A program made the translations under genes and the position numbers. From Acidobacteriota bacterium (GTDB taxonomy: Bacteria; Acidobacteriota; Vicinamibacteria; Vicinamibacterales; Vicinamibacteraceae): DNA of 64,000 bases. Below, one piece after another: positions 1-10,749 of this stretch (position 1 is its first letter; the number at the start of each line of letters is the position of its first letter). The stretch lies in NCBI GenBank assembly GCA_020845575.1, contig JADLFL010000040.1:1-64000 (forward strand), given 5' to 3'. A model generated the notes under the pieces. It searched no databases. It saw only the letters and a list, made by a program, of their open reading frames with translations, and was not told the DNA's origin.

Positions 1-97
1 CCGCGAATATTGCTCGATATTCTCAGTCGTCGCGCCTTGCGGATCGGGGCGCCTCGTCGGTCTCGGTGCACGCCGGGACTTCCACCACGGGCTGCTA
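1..97. repeat. Truncated copy of a MITE-like palindromic element
   Basis: This is the right-hand part of a dispersed element; the left part lies outside the window. It is identical over all 97 bases to 16583-16679. It ends in the terminal inverted repeat (74-94) followed by TA at 96-97. The TA is part of the TAG stop codon of the minus-strand gene next to it. Confidence 0.9.
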
Positions 98-940
98 ACG
101 CTGCGCGGCGAGCTCGCGGTACGTCGTCAACCTGATTCCGCGGCGCTCGATGACGGCGCGGACCTTCGGACTCGTCCACATCTCGACGTTGCCGCTGCGA
201 TCGGCCGCGACGTACTCGTAGCCCGGATGACCGATCGCGCGCATCTCCGGGTCGTCTGTCGACGCGTGGTCGATGTGGAGCCACAGGCCGGGTTCGAGCG
301 TTTCGAGGCGGGCGGCCAGCTTGTCTGCCTTCACGGCGCCGGTGTCCGTGCCGTCGTAGACGCGGCCGATCGACTTCACGCCGACGTCGAACGGCTGCAG
401 GAGACCGTACTCCTTCGACAGGCGCGCCACGAGGTCGCGCACCTCCGGCGCCAGCGACGTGAATCCCATGTGCGCCCACGTGTAACTCACGCGCGGGATG
501 TGCCGCTTGGCCGTCGTGATCTGCGCGCGCAGTTCGCGTTCGATCTCATCGAGCTTCCACTGCGATTCCTTCAGGCTCGTGCCCGCTGCGTAGCCCTGTC
601 GCGGCGAGACCAACGGAAAGAAGTACCCGTTCTCGTCCACGATGCTGGGCGCTGGCGTGAGCGGGCGCCACTTCACGTTGGTCCATTCGCTGGTGAGCGC
701 GAGATGCACGCCGACGTCGAGATCGGGATGCTCGCGCAGCATGGTGACGGCCTCGGGGAACCACGGACCCGGCACGATGACGTTGGTCGTGCGCACGACG
801 CCATCGCGATAGGCGGCGATGGTGCCGACGTTCACGCCGTGCGCGGCGCCCATGTCGTCGCCCTTGACGATCAGGCGAATCTCGTTCGAGCCGGCAGGCT
901 GCAGCAGCAAGGCCACGAGGAGCAGCGGAATCAATCGCAT
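95..940 (-). CDS. ChbG/HpnK (YdjC-like) family polysaccharide deacetylase, secreted
   Basis: The protein is about 281 residues and resembles the YdjC/ChbG/HpnK carbohydrate deacetylases, which remove acetyl groups from sugars through a metal site. The N-terminus from the ATG at 940 (MRLIPLLLVALLLQPAGS) is a plain signal peptide. The metal-binding Asp pair is visible as VKGDDMG (about residues 25-31). Later family-like stretches are DVGVHLALTSEW and HMGF. An upstream in-frame start at 982 would add 14 residues in front of the signal peptide and is less likely. The stop codon TAG coincides with the end of a dispersed repeat. Substrate cannot be told from sequence; an extracellular or periplasmic acetylated glycan is an inference. 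Confidence 0.85.
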   Translation of the reverse strand: MRLIPLLLVALLLQPAGSNEIRLIVKGDDMGAAHGVNVGTIAAYRDGVVRTTNVIVPGPWFPEAVTMLREHPDLDVGVHLALTSEWTNVKWRPLTPAPSIVDENGYFFPLVSPRQGYAAGTSLKESQWKLDEIERELRAQITTAKRHIPRVSYTWAHMGFTSLAPEVRDLVARLSKEYGLLQPFDVGVKSIGRVYDGTDTGAVKADKLAARLETLEPGLWLHIDHASTDDPEMRAIGHPGYEYVAADRSGNVEMWTSPKVRAVIERRGIRLTTYRELAAQR

Positions 941-950
941 GGCGCATCGT

Positions 951-1009
951 AATGCCGAATGCCGAATGACGAATGCGGGCAATGACCAATGACGGCAAAT
1001 GCCGAATGC
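951..1009. repeat. Heptamer tandem tract (AATGCCG type)
   Basis: Degenerate tandem copies of AATGCCG/AATGACG fill the gap between two divergent genes. It belongs with the other seven-base tracts in this window (GTTGCCG and GTGCCCG types). No clear promoter was recognised inside it. Confidence 0.6.
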
Positions 1010-1080
1010 TTGCCGCGCCGTAGCCCGGAAGCGCGGGGCGCGACGTCCGGGCGAAGGCGGGTCGGAGTAGAGTGGCGCGC

Positions 1081-2097
1081 ATGGATACGCTGCGGGTGGG
1101 CCTGCGCATCGGGGCGATGGTCGGGGTGTTGAGCGCCGGACCGGTGATGGCGCAGGTCGTCGTCACGCCGTCGGCCGACGGCGTCGCTGTCGACATCGAC
1201 GGCAAGCCGTTCACTGTCTTCCATACCGGCGGCAAGGATCTGAACCGCGTCTACCTCCATCCGCTGCGCGCGGCGACGGGTACGGTGGTCAACAGGTCGG
1301 TGCCGCCCGGACAACTGCCAGGGGAGACAAAGGACCATCCGCATCACGCAGGGCTGTTCTACGGACACGGTGACGTGAACGGCTTCAACTTCTGGGCGAT
1401 CCGCAACGAGCCGCCGGGCAACGCCGACGTCCCGGCGTCGACGCTCGGCCGCATCGTGCTGTCTGGCCCCGTCGAGACGACGAGTGGTCCGGCCACCGGC
1501 ACGATTGCCGCGCGCCTGCAGTGGCTGCAGCCCGACGGGACGCCGCTCCTCGTCGAGACGCGCACCATGACCTTCCATGCTCACCCCACGCTGCGCATCA
1601 TCGATGTGGACATCACGCTGCGCGCGCTGGCGCGCGCCGAGTTCCGCGACACGAAGGAAGGCACGTTCGCGATGCGCATGGCGACCGAGCTCGACGAGCC
1701 GCCCGCGACGGCCAAGCCCGGCGCGCCGCGACGTACGGGCCGTCTGCTCAACTCGCGCGGCGGCGTCGGCGAGAAGCAGGTGTGGGGGAAGCAGGCTGAG
1801 TGGGTCGACTACGCGGGCCAGATCGGTACTGAGGCCGTGGGCGTGGTGATGATGGACCACCCCGGCAACCCGCGCCATCCCACGTACTGGCATTCACGCG
1901 GCTACGGCCTGCATTCCATCAATCCGTTCGGTCTGCACGATTTCCTGAACGACAAGACCCGGAACGGCGGCATGACCATCGATGCCGGGCAGGAAGTGCG
2001 ATTCAGGTACCGCGTCGTGATCCATCCGGGGCTGTCGGCGGCCGCGCTTGCCGACCTGTATCGAGACTATGCACAGGGCCGTGCTCCGAGCCGGTGA
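1081..2097 (+). CDS. DUF6807 (PmoA-like) family secreted protein
   Basis: This 338-residue protein has a signal peptide (residues 1-25, ending PVMAQ). It shows features of the DUF6807 family, often labelled PmoA family in acidobacterial and planctomycete genomes: KPFTVFHTGGKDLNRVYLHP near the N-terminus, then DHPHHAGLFYGHGDVNG, and a C-terminal beta-rich region. The family is commonly found beside carbohydrate-degradation genes, but its activity is not established. Despite the name it has nothing visibly in common with methane monooxygenase catalytic subunits. The ATG at 1081 was chosen because it begins the signal peptide; an in-frame GTG at 1072 is possible. It is divergent from the ChbG-like deacetylase. 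Confidence 0.8.
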   Translation: MDTLRVGLRIGAMVGVLSAGPVMAQVVVTPSADGVAVDIDGKPFTVFHTGGKDLNRVYLHPLRAATGTVVNRSVPPGQLPGETKDHPHHAGLFYGHGDVNGFNFWAIRNEPPGNADVPASTLGRIVLSGPVETTSGPATGTIAARLQWLQPDGTPLLVETRTMTFHAHPTLRIIDVDITLRALARAEFRDTKEGTFAMRMATELDEPPATAKPGAPRRTGRLLNSRGGVGEKQVWGKQAEWVDYAGQIGTEAVGVVMMDHPGNPRHPTYWHSRGYGLHSINPFGLHDFLNDKTRNGGMTIDAGQEVRFRYRVVIHPGLSAAALADLYRDYAQGRAPSR

Positions 2098-2155
2098 TCG
2101 AGCCTCCTCTTTGCAGGATTGAACCCTGGCACGGTCTGTGCTCGTCTATGTCGCC

Positions 2156-2380
2156 ATGATTCGCGCACTCAACGCCGCTGATGTGGCCGTCAGGCCCGAT
2201 GGCGACCAGTGGGTCGTGCTGGACCATGCCAACCGCTGGGCCTCCGATCGCCGGTATTCCCTGCGTTCTTCCGCCATTCGTGCCGGGCTCCTGCTCGCGC
2301 GCGACACCGGCGGTGCCTTGTGGATTGCCCGCCGCCCGCGTCCCTCGCGGGTTCGCGCCCGGTCGCGCCGCACACACTGA
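2156..2380 (+). CDS. Small DUF2188-like hypothetical protein
   Basis: This is a roughly 74-residue ORF. The stretch VAVRPDGDQWVVLDHANRWA, then SAIRAGLLLARDTGGALWIARR, follows the DUF2188 layout: a hairpin with a conserved Trp, a helix of the AIxxARxLA type, then an I-x-R-R strand. The C-terminal tail is Arg-rich. A GTG at 2138 is an alternative start. No convincing ribosome-binding site is visible and function is unknown. It could be a chance ORF, since high GC leaves many open frames, but the domain-like pattern argues for a gene. Confidence 0.4.
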   Translation: MIRALNAADVAVRPDGDQWVVLDHANRWASDRRYSLRSSAIRAGLLLARDTGGALWIARRPRPSRVRARSRRTH

Positions 2381-2550
2381 CGCCGCTTCTCCGACCGCCC
2401 TGTCGGCGGGGCCGACACATACACAGACATGCCGCGATGCCGGGAAAGCCGCGACAGCCGTCGCTGGCGGTAGGCCCGGCTCTCCGGCCCCTGCACCATG
2501 GAGGAGGTCGGCGGCTACCCCGAGGTGGGGGGGGGGGCGTGTCTGAGCCG

Positions 2551-2573
2551 TGGGTTGAAACCCCTGGCCTCCA
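2551..2573. repeat. Short palindromic intergenic repeat, copy A
   Basis: A 23-base sequence containing the inverted repeat GGGTTGAAACCC followed by CTGGCCTCCA. It is identical to 55811-55833, and a variant with a longer stem lies at 18287-18310. It may act as a transcription or processing signal between genes. Confidence 0.65.
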
Positions 2574-2596
2574 GATGAGGACCTGCCGGCCGTTCG

Positions 2597-2617
2597 GTTG
2601 CCGGTTGCCGGTTGCCG
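2597..2617. repeat. Heptamer tract (GTTGCCG)x3
   Basis: Three perfect copies of GTTGCCG lie just upstream of the tilS start. The same unit recurs at 55841-55889 and, inverted, at 38123-38158. Confidence 0.8.
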
Positions 2618-2631
2618 GAGACAATCACTAC

Positions 2632-4085
2632 ATGACCCGCTTTCCGACTCGCGTCTGGGCCACGATCCGGCGGTACGGGTTGCTGTCCGAGGGGGATCGG
2701 GTGCTCGTGGCCGTGTCAGGCGGAGTGGATTCGGTCGTCCTGCTGCACGTGCTGGCGGCGCTCGCGCCGCGGGCGGGTGTTCGGCTGGCGGGGGTGGTCC
2801 ACGTCCATCACGGCCTGCGGGGCGCTGCGGCCGACGCCGACGCCGCCCTGTGCGAGCGGCTGGCAACCGACCTCGGTCTGCCGTTCGATCTGGTGCCCGT
2901 CGACGTCGCTGGCGAGTCGACTCGCCGCAAGTGGTCGCTCGAGCGCACGGGGCACGCCCTCCGGCACGCGGCGCTCCGGCTCGTCGCCCGCCGACGCCTG
3001 GCCACCCGGATCGCACTCGGTCATACGCTCGACGACCAGGCGGAAACGGTCGTGCTCCGGCTCCTGCGAGGGGCCGGGACGCGCGGACTGGCTGGCATGT
3101 GGCCGAGCCACGGCCCCGTCATCAGGCCGCTGATCGGGTGTCGGCGCGTCGAGGTGGAACAATACGCCGCCACGCGGGGTCTCATCTGGAATGAGGATGC
3201 GTCCAACGCGGATCCCGCCATCCCGCGCAACCGCGTGCGCCACGACGTCCTGCCTGCCTTGATTGCCGTCGCCGGATCTTCATTGCCAGCGCGGCTGGCC
3301 CGCCAGGCCGACGCGTGGCGAGACGATGAGCAGTGGCTGGCGGCGTGCGTGGCCGTGGAGCTTCCGTCGGTGCTGACACCGCATGCCGACGGTGGCTGGC
3401 TGCTGGATCTGCGCCGGCTCGACGCGTCGCCGCCCATGCTCCGCCGCCGCGTCAGGATGGCGAGCCTGGAGCAGATGCTGCCGCGCGGCGCGGTCACCCT
3501 GTCGCGCGTCGACGCCTTGGAGCGGCTGGAGACGCTGCGTGATGGCGGGCGGGGCCGGCTGGGGCAGCTCACGGTGACCCGCGTCGGGGCACGGCTGAGG
3601 TTCGAGACCGATGGTGACGGCCAGGTTCAGCCTTCGACTCCGCTCAGGCCGAGACGGGCGGCCGCTGTCCCGGGCGAATGCGCGTTGTCCGTCCCGGGGA
3701 TGGCGGTCGTTGGAGACGGAGGGATGCGCGTGGAGGCGATGGTGGTGCCGCGTGCCGAGTGGGACGCGGATCGACGGTCGGGGCGCGCCGCCGGAGCGAC
3801 GTGGGCCGCGCTCGACGCCGATCGCGTGGGGCCGGCGATGGTGGTCCGGAGTCGTCGCGCCGGAGATCGGATGCGGCCGCTGGGCGCGCCCGGCAGTCAG
3901 AAGATTCAGGACCTGATGGTGAACAGGAAGGTCGCGCGCCTCGACCGCGACAGCGTTCCCGTCATCACGACCGCACGCGGACAGATTGCGTGGGTGGTGG
4001 GCCTCGCAGTCAGCGAGGCCTTGGCAATCCAGCCACAGACGACCGGCGTGCTACTCTTGCAAGTCACGCGGTCAGGAGGAAAGGC

Positions 4086-4089
<4 letters not shown>
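2632..4089 (+). CDS. tilS: tRNA(Ile)-lysidine synthase
   Basis: This 485-residue enzyme attaches lysine to C34 of tRNA-Ile(CAU), turning the anticodon to read AUA. The N-type ATP pyrophosphatase PP-loop SGGVDS is at residues 29-34. It is followed by a HHGLRG segment and [19 protein letters not shown], which are typical of TilS. The C-terminal domain shows [19 protein letters not shown], the TilS C-terminal signature. The ATG at 2632 gives the expected short N-terminus; the frame is open further upstream without homology. The TGA stop overlaps the TTG start of ftsH as TTGA, an order also seen in many other bacteria. Confidence 0.95.
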
Positions 4090-5996
<1,907 letters not shown>

Positions 5997-6076
5997 GGCT
6001 GGCCACCCCTCGCCGCCACTTCTCGCTCGCTCTCCCTGACGGTCGTTCGCTCGCCCTTGGCGAGCGGACACTCGTC

Positions 6077-6883
6077 ATGGGCATCCTGAACGTCACTCCC
6101 GACAGCTTTTCCGACGGCGGTCGCCTCGTCGATGCGGCCGCGGCCGTCGACGCAGCCCTGGCGATGATTGCCGCCGGTGCCGGCATGGTAGACGTCGGCG
6201 GTGAGTCGACCCGGCCTGGGGCACGGCCCGTGGACGTCGCCGAGGAAGCGGCGCGCGTCGTGACTGTCGTGCGCGCCCTGCGCGCGCAGACGGACGTCCC
6301 GATCTCGGTCGATACCACCAAGCCCGCCGTGGCCCGCGCGGCGGTCGACGCGGGCGCGTCCCTCATCAACGACATCAGCGGACTGCGCCACGACAGCGGG
6401 ATCGCGGGTGTTGCCGCGGAAACGGGAGCGGCGCTGGTGTTGATGCACATGCGCGGCACGCCCGCCGACATGTACCGCTACGCGATGTACACGGACGTGA
6501 TGAGCGAGGTGGCTGACGAGCTGCGCTGGAGCGTCGACACGGCCCTCGCAGCCGGCGTGTCGCGCGATGCGATCGTCATCGATCCCGGCGTCGGGTTCGC
6601 GAAGCGGGCCGTCCACAGTTGGGACGTCGTGGCCCATCTCGACCACCCGGCGCTGCTGGCGCTGGACCTGCCCCTGTTGGTCGGCGCGTCGCGCAAGTCC
6701 TTCCTCCAGGACGCCATCGGCGAGTGCCCGGCCGCCGGGCGCGACGCCGCCAGTCTGGCCGTGGCGACCGTCGCGGCCCTGGCGGGCGTGCACATCGTTC
6801 GCGTGCACGATGTCTCAGGAAGCGTGCAGGCCGTGCGCACGGCAGATATGATCGTCGCCGCCGCCGCGTCGGGCTCGTCCTGA
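6077..6883 (+). CDS. folP: Dihydropteroate synthase
   Basis: This enzyme condenses p-aminobenzoate with 6-hydroxymethyl-dihydropterin pyrophosphate in folate synthesis. The two DHPS signatures are present: GILNVTPDSFSDGG at the N-terminus and MVDVGGESTRPGA. DISGLRHD, LMHMRG and GVGFAK follow. The ATG at 6077 is the first conventional start, but the frame stays coding-like upstream: the codons before it read SLALGERTLV, a normal DHPS lead-in. They reach a CTG at 5999 with AGGAG at 5988-5992. The true protein is therefore probably 26 residues longer. It directly follows ftsH and precedes cdaA by 21 bases. Confidence 0.93.
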   Translation: MGILNVTPDSFSDGGRLVDAAAAVDAALAMIAAGAGMVDVGGESTRPGARPVDVAEEAARVVTVVRALRAQTDVPISVDTTKPAVARAAVDAGASLINDISGLRHDSGIAGVAAETGAALVLMHMRGTPADMYRYAMYTDVMSEVADELRWSVDTALAAGVSRDAIVIDPGVGFAKRAVHSWDVVAHLDHPALLALDLPLLVGASRKSFLQDAIGECPAAGRDAASLAVATVAALAGVHIVRVHDVSGSVQAVRTADMIVAAAASGSS

Positions 6884-6904
6884 CCTCACGCGGCGTCGAT
6901 CGTC

Positions 6905-7708
6905 ATGGATACCGTCATCTCGTGGGTCAACCGCACGCCCATCACGGGCTGGGACGTCGTCGACGTCCTGATCGTGGCGTTGATCATCTACGAGTCGCTG
7001 AAGCTCATCCGCGGCACGCGCGCGATGCAGATGGCGGTCGGGTCCGTGCTGCTCGTGGGCCTGTACTTCTTCTCGATCGCGGCGCCGCTCCAGACGGTCA
7101 ACTGGCTGATCCGCAACATGATCGGCTACGTCGTGTTCGCGGCGATCGTCCTGTTCCAGAACGACATCCGGCGCGCGCTCGCGCACTTCGGCCGTACGCC
7201 CTTCGTGAGAGCGTTCTCCCGCACCGAGAACGACGACGAGACGATCGAGGAAGTGGTGACGGCGGCCATGCAACTGGCCGACAGGCGGACGGGCGCCATC
7301 ATCGTGATGGAGCGCCAGATCGGGCTGCGCAACTACATCGAGAGCGGCATCCCGCTCGACGCGATGGTCACCCACGACCTGCTGGTCACAATCTTCCAGA
7401 CGAGCGGCCCGCTGCACGACGGTGCCGTCATCATCCAGGAGAACAAGATCGCCGCGGCGTCCTGCTTCCTGCCGCTGACCGTCAGCCCGACGGTTGCGAC
7501 GGCGATGGGCACGCGGCACAGGGCCGCCATCGGCCTGACCGAAGAGAACGATGCCGTCGCCGTCGTCGTGTCTGAAGAGACGGGACGCATCTCGGTGGCC
7601 ATCGAAGGGCAGTTGCTGCGCGGCTTCACGGCCGAAACCCTGCGGGCTCGCCTGACCGAACTGGTCCTCCATCGCAAGTCCGGCCGTCGCGGCCGGCCGG
7701 TCCCCTGA
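6905..7708 (+). CDS. cdaA: Diadenylate cyclase CdaA
   Basis: The 267-residue membrane-bound enzyme makes the second messenger c-di-AMP from two ATP. Membrane helices occupy roughly residues 18-35, 41-60 and 70-85. The DAC domain carries the catalytic DGA (172-174, in PLHDGAVII) and GTRHRAA (RHR at 204-206). A coiled region follows the last helix. The cdaA-cdaR-glmM order here is the widely conserved one, in which CdaR and GlmM modulate the cyclase. It ends 2 bases before the cdaR ATG. Confidence 0.96.
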   Translation: MDTVISWVNRTPITGWDVVDVLIVALIIYESLKLIRGTRAMQMAVGSVLLVGLYFFSIAAPLQTVNWLIRNMIGYVVFAAIVLFQNDIRRALAHFGRTPFVRAFSRTENDDETIEEVVTAAMQLADRRTGAIIVMERQIGLRNYIESGIPLDAMVTHDLLVTIFQTSGPLHDGAVIIQENKIAAASCFLPLTVSPTVATAMGTRHRAAIGLTEENDAVAVVVSEETGRISVAIEGQLLRGFTAETLRARLTELVLHRKSGRRGRPVP

Positions 7709-7710
7709 CC

Positions 7711-8622
7711 ATGGCCCTGCGTCCCTTCGCGAACTTTCCGCTCAAGGTGCTGTCGCTGCTCGTGGCCATCGTGCTGTGGGCGGCGGTATCGGGCCAGAGC
7801 ACCGTGGAGCGCAACATCCGCGTGCCACTGGAGTATCGCAACGTACCGGCGGGCATGGAGATGGTGGGCGATCCTCCCGGGTCGGTGGACGTCAGGCTGC
7901 GCGGATCGTCGGGGAACCTCGCGCGCGTGATGCAGGGCGACGTGGTCGCGGCGCTGGATCTGACCAACGCCAGGCCCGGGACGCGCATCCTCAACATCCA
8001 TGCGAGCGAGGTCCGCGTGCCGTTCGGCGTGCAGGTGGTGCAGGTCACGCCGCCGGCGGTGTCGCTCGAGTTCGAGATGTCGGGGCAGAAGGTGGTGCCT
8101 GTCTCGCCCGTGGTCGAGGGCGACCCGGCGCCGGGATTCGTGGTGGGCCGCATCACGTCATCCCCTGCCACGGTGCAGGTACTCGGGCCTGTCGGGCGTC
8201 TCGAGGCCCTCGTCGAGGCGACCACCGAGCCCGTCCACGTCGAGGGCGCGCGCGCGCCGGTGACCGACAAGGTGACCATCGGCGTCGAGGATGCGTCGGT
8301 GCGCCTGCGCGAACCGCTGGCGGCCCAGGTCCACGTGGAGATCCTGCCCGCGCCGGTGCAGCAGTCGTTCACGGGCGTGCGGGTGTCGGCGATCAACGTC
8401 GAGCGCGGCCTCTCCGTGCGGATCTCGCCATCGACCGTATCGGTGGTGGTGCGAGGCACGCGCGAGCGCATCGCCGGCATGGAGGCCGACGACCTTCGTG
8501 CGTCAGTCGACCTGGCCGACGTCGGCCGCGGCCAGCACGCCGTGCAGGTCGTGGTCTCCAACCGGGAGGGCGTCGCCGTCGAGTCGGTCGAGCCCGCCAC
8601 AGTGACAGTCCGCATCAAATGA
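7711..8622 (+). CDS. cdaR: YbbR-like domain protein, CdaA regulator CdaR
   Basis: This 303-residue protein has one N-terminal membrane helix (about residues 11-27, KVLSLLVAIVLWAAVSG), followed by an extracytoplasmic region of several YbbR beta repeats. These show VPLEYRNVPAGMEM, VDVRLRG, and recurring P-x-x-V-x-V strands. The family in Firmicutes regulates diadenylate cyclase. Its position between cdaA and glmM supports the same job here. Its TGA overlaps the ATG of glmM. Confidence 0.88.
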   Translation: MALRPFANFPLKVLSLLVAIVLWAAVSGQSTVERNIRVPLEYRNVPAGMEMVGDPPGSVDVRLRGSSGNLARVMQGDVVAALDLTNARPGTRILNIHASEVRVPFGVQVVQVTPPAVSLEFEMSGQKVVPVSPVVEGDPAPGFVVGRITSSPATVQVLGPVGRLEALVEATTEPVHVEGARAPVTDKVTIGVEDASVRLREPLAAQVHVEILPAPVQQSFTGVRVSAINVERGLSVRISPSTVSVVVRGTRERIAGMEADDLRASVDLADVGRGQHAVQVVVSNREGVAVESVEPATVTVRIK

Positions 8623-9971
8623 TGACCGGTGCCCCCATGAAACTCTTCGGAACCGATGGCGTGCGTGGCGTGGCTGGCGAGGTGCCGCTCGACGAGACCA
8701 CTGTCACGCGTCTTGGCGCGGCGCTGGTCCGTGTGCTGCCACACACGGGACCGGTGCGAATCCTGACGGGGCGCGATACGCGTGAGTCGGGGTTCTGGAT
8801 CGAGCGGACGCTGGCGCGTGGCGTGCGGGCGATGGGCGGCGACCTGCTGTCTGCGGGCGTCCTGCCGACGCCGGCCGTGGCCGTCATCACGCGCGCAGAG
8901 GACTTCGACGCCGGCATCGTGATCTCGGCGTCGCACAACCCGTATCAGGACAACGGCATCAAGGTCTTCTCGGGGCACGGGCAGAAGTTCGACGAATCGC
9001 TCGAACGCGAGATCGAAGCGCTGGTCGCCGATCCGCACTTCGTGGTGTCTGCCGAGGCGTCTGCCGAGATCGAGCCGCACGACGTGATCGAGACGTACAT
9101 GCGCCACTGCCGCGCAGCGCTCCCGTCGCCGGGCGCCGTGTCGGGATTGCGCATCGGACTCGACTGCGCCAACGGCGCGACGACCACCGTGGCGCCGCGG
9201 CTGTTCCGCATGCTGGGTCTCGACGTGCAGGTGATCGGCAACGATCCCGACGGCCGCAACATCAACCTCGCGTGCGGTTCCACGCACCTCGAGGCCCTGC
9301 AGGCACTCGTGCGCGAGCACGGCCTCGCGATGGGCATCGCCTTCGACGGCGACGGCGATCGCTGCCTGATGGTGGACGACCAGGGCGCCGTGGTCGACGG
9401 CGACGCGCTCATGCTGATCCTCGCGCTGCACATGCAGCGCACGGAGGGCCTGCCGAAGGACACCGTTGTCGCGACGGTGATGAGCAACCTCGGACTGGAG
9501 CGCGCGCTCGCGGCGCACGGCATTCGCCTGCTCCGCACGTCGGTGGGCGACAAGTACGTGATGGAGGAGATCCGCGAGCACGGCTACGCGCTCGGGGGCG
9601 AGCAGTCGGGGCATGTGATCGTCGCCGAACACCTGTTCACCGGCGACGGCATCGTGACGGCGCTGCGCGTGCTGCGCGTGATGGCCGAGACGGGGCGATC
9701 GCTGCGCGATCTCGCGTCGGTGCTCGTCACCTATCCGCAGGTGCTCGTCAACGTCCGAGTCGGCCGTCGCGTGCCGGTGGCAGAGGTCCCTGCCCTTGCC
9801 GCGGCGATCGACAGCGTGGAGCGCCGACTCGGCACCGAAGGCCGCCTTCTCATTCGCTACTCGGGCACCGAGCCGTTGCTCCGCATCATGCTCGAAGGCC
9901 GAGACCAGCAGGAAATCGAACGCTGGGCCCGTGAGATCGCCGACGCCGCCCAGGCCGCCTTGAAGCTCTGA
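8619..9971 (+). CDS. glmM: Phosphoglucosamine mutase
   Basis: The 450-residue enzyme converts glucosamine-6-phosphate to glucosamine-1-phosphate on the way to UDP-GlcNAc. The family start KLFGTDGVRG lies at residues 8-17. The phosphoserine loop ISASHNPYQDNG has Ser105. The Mg loop is DGDGDRC, the sugar loop GGEQSGH, and the phosphate loop RYSGTEPLLR. The ATG at 8619 overlaps the cdaR stop; ATGs at 8622 and 8637 are also possible, and 8637 gives the shortest family-like N-terminus. Confidence 0.96.
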   Translation: MMTGAPMKLFGTDGVRGVAGEVPLDETTVTRLGAALVRVLPHTGPVRILTGRDTRESGFWIERTLARGVRAMGGDLLSAGVLPTPAVAVITRAEDFDAGIVISASHNPYQDNGIKVFSGHGQKFDESLEREIEALVADPHFVVSAEASAEIEPHDVIETYMRHCRAALPSPGAVSGLRIGLDCANGATTTVAPRLFRMLGLDVQVIGNDPDGRNINLACGSTHLEALQALVREHGLAMGIAFDGDGDRCLMVDDQGAVVDGDALMLILALHMQRTEGLPKDTVVATVMSNLGLERALAAHGIRLLRTSVGDKYVMEEIREHGYALGGEQSGHVIVAEHLFTGDGIVTALRVLRVMAETGRSLRDLASVLVTYPQVLVNVRVGRRVPVAEVPALAAAIDSVERRLGTEGRLLIRYSGTEPLLRIMLEGRDQQEIERWAREIADAAQAALKL

Positions 9972-10000
9972 CCTTCCTTCGTCCTCTCTCCTGCGTCCTC

Positions 10001-10744
10001 ATGGCCCGTCTCTCCGTCAACGTCAACAAGATCGCCACGCTGCGCAACAGTCGCGGCGGGAGCATTCCGTCAGTGGTCGATGCCGCGCGTGTGTGCGTGG
10101 AGGCCGGCGCGCCCGGCATCACGGTGCACCCGCGTGCCGACGCGCGCCACATCACCTTCCAGGACGTCCACGACCTTCAGGATCTCCTCGAGCCCTGGAA
10201 GAACGTGGAGTTCAACATCGAGGGCGATCCGCGTCCCGACCTGCTCAACCTCGTCGAGCGCATCAGGCCGCACCAGTGCACGCTGGTGCCCGTACGGCCC
10301 GGCGAGATCACGAGCGAGGCCGGCTGGCCGCCTGACGCGGACGAAAAGGATCTGCGCGACGTGATTGCGCGCCTGCGCGGCCACGGCATCCGCGTGTCGC
10401 TCTTCATCGACGCGACGGACGCGGCGGTCAGATTCGCCAATCGCGTCGGTGCCGATCGCGTCGAGCTCTACACCGAGCCGTACGCGCGCGCGTTCGCGTC
10501 CTCGACGACGCCGCTGTCGGAGACGCTCGCCCCCTACGTCGCGGCAGCCAGCACGGCCGCGGATCTCGGCATGGGCGTCAACGCCGGACACGACCTCGAC
10601 CTCGAGAACCTGCCCGACTTCGTGCAGGCGATGCCGCGGCTCGACGAGGTCTCCATCGGCCACGCCCTCATCGGCTACGCGCTCTACGTCGGGCTCCGCC
10701 AGGCCGTTCTCGAGTACCGCGAGGCCGCGGGAGATATCATCTAG
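10001..10744 (+). CDS. pdxJ: Pyridoxine 5'-phosphate synthase
   Basis: This 247-residue TIM-barrel enzyme closes the pyridoxine ring from 1-deoxyxylulose 5-phosphate and 3-amino-2-oxopropyl phosphate. The family start LSVNVNKIATLRNSRGG is clear, with the HPRADARHI substrate segment, FNIEGDP, ELYTEPYA and GVNAGHDLDLENL. Length matches the family. It follows glmM by about 30 bases in the same direction. Confidence 0.96.
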   Translation: MARLSVNVNKIATLRNSRGGSIPSVVDAARVCVEAGAPGITVHPRADARHITFQDVHDLQDLLEPWKNVEFNIEGDPRPDLLNLVERIRPHQCTLVPVRPGEITSEAGWPPDADEKDLRDVIARLRGHGIRVSLFIDATDAAVRFANRVGADRVELYTEPYARAFASSTTPLSETLAPYVAAASTAADLGMGVNAGHDLDLENLPDFVQAMPRLDEVSIGHALIGYALYVGLRQAVLEYREAAGDII

Positions 10745-10749
10745 GGTGG

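Noticed and set aside
1081..2097. Reading the DUF6807 protein as a methane monooxygenase subunit because of the PmoA label
   Set aside because: It has a signal peptide and a soluble beta-rich body with none of the membrane helices or copper-site features of particulate methane monooxygenase.
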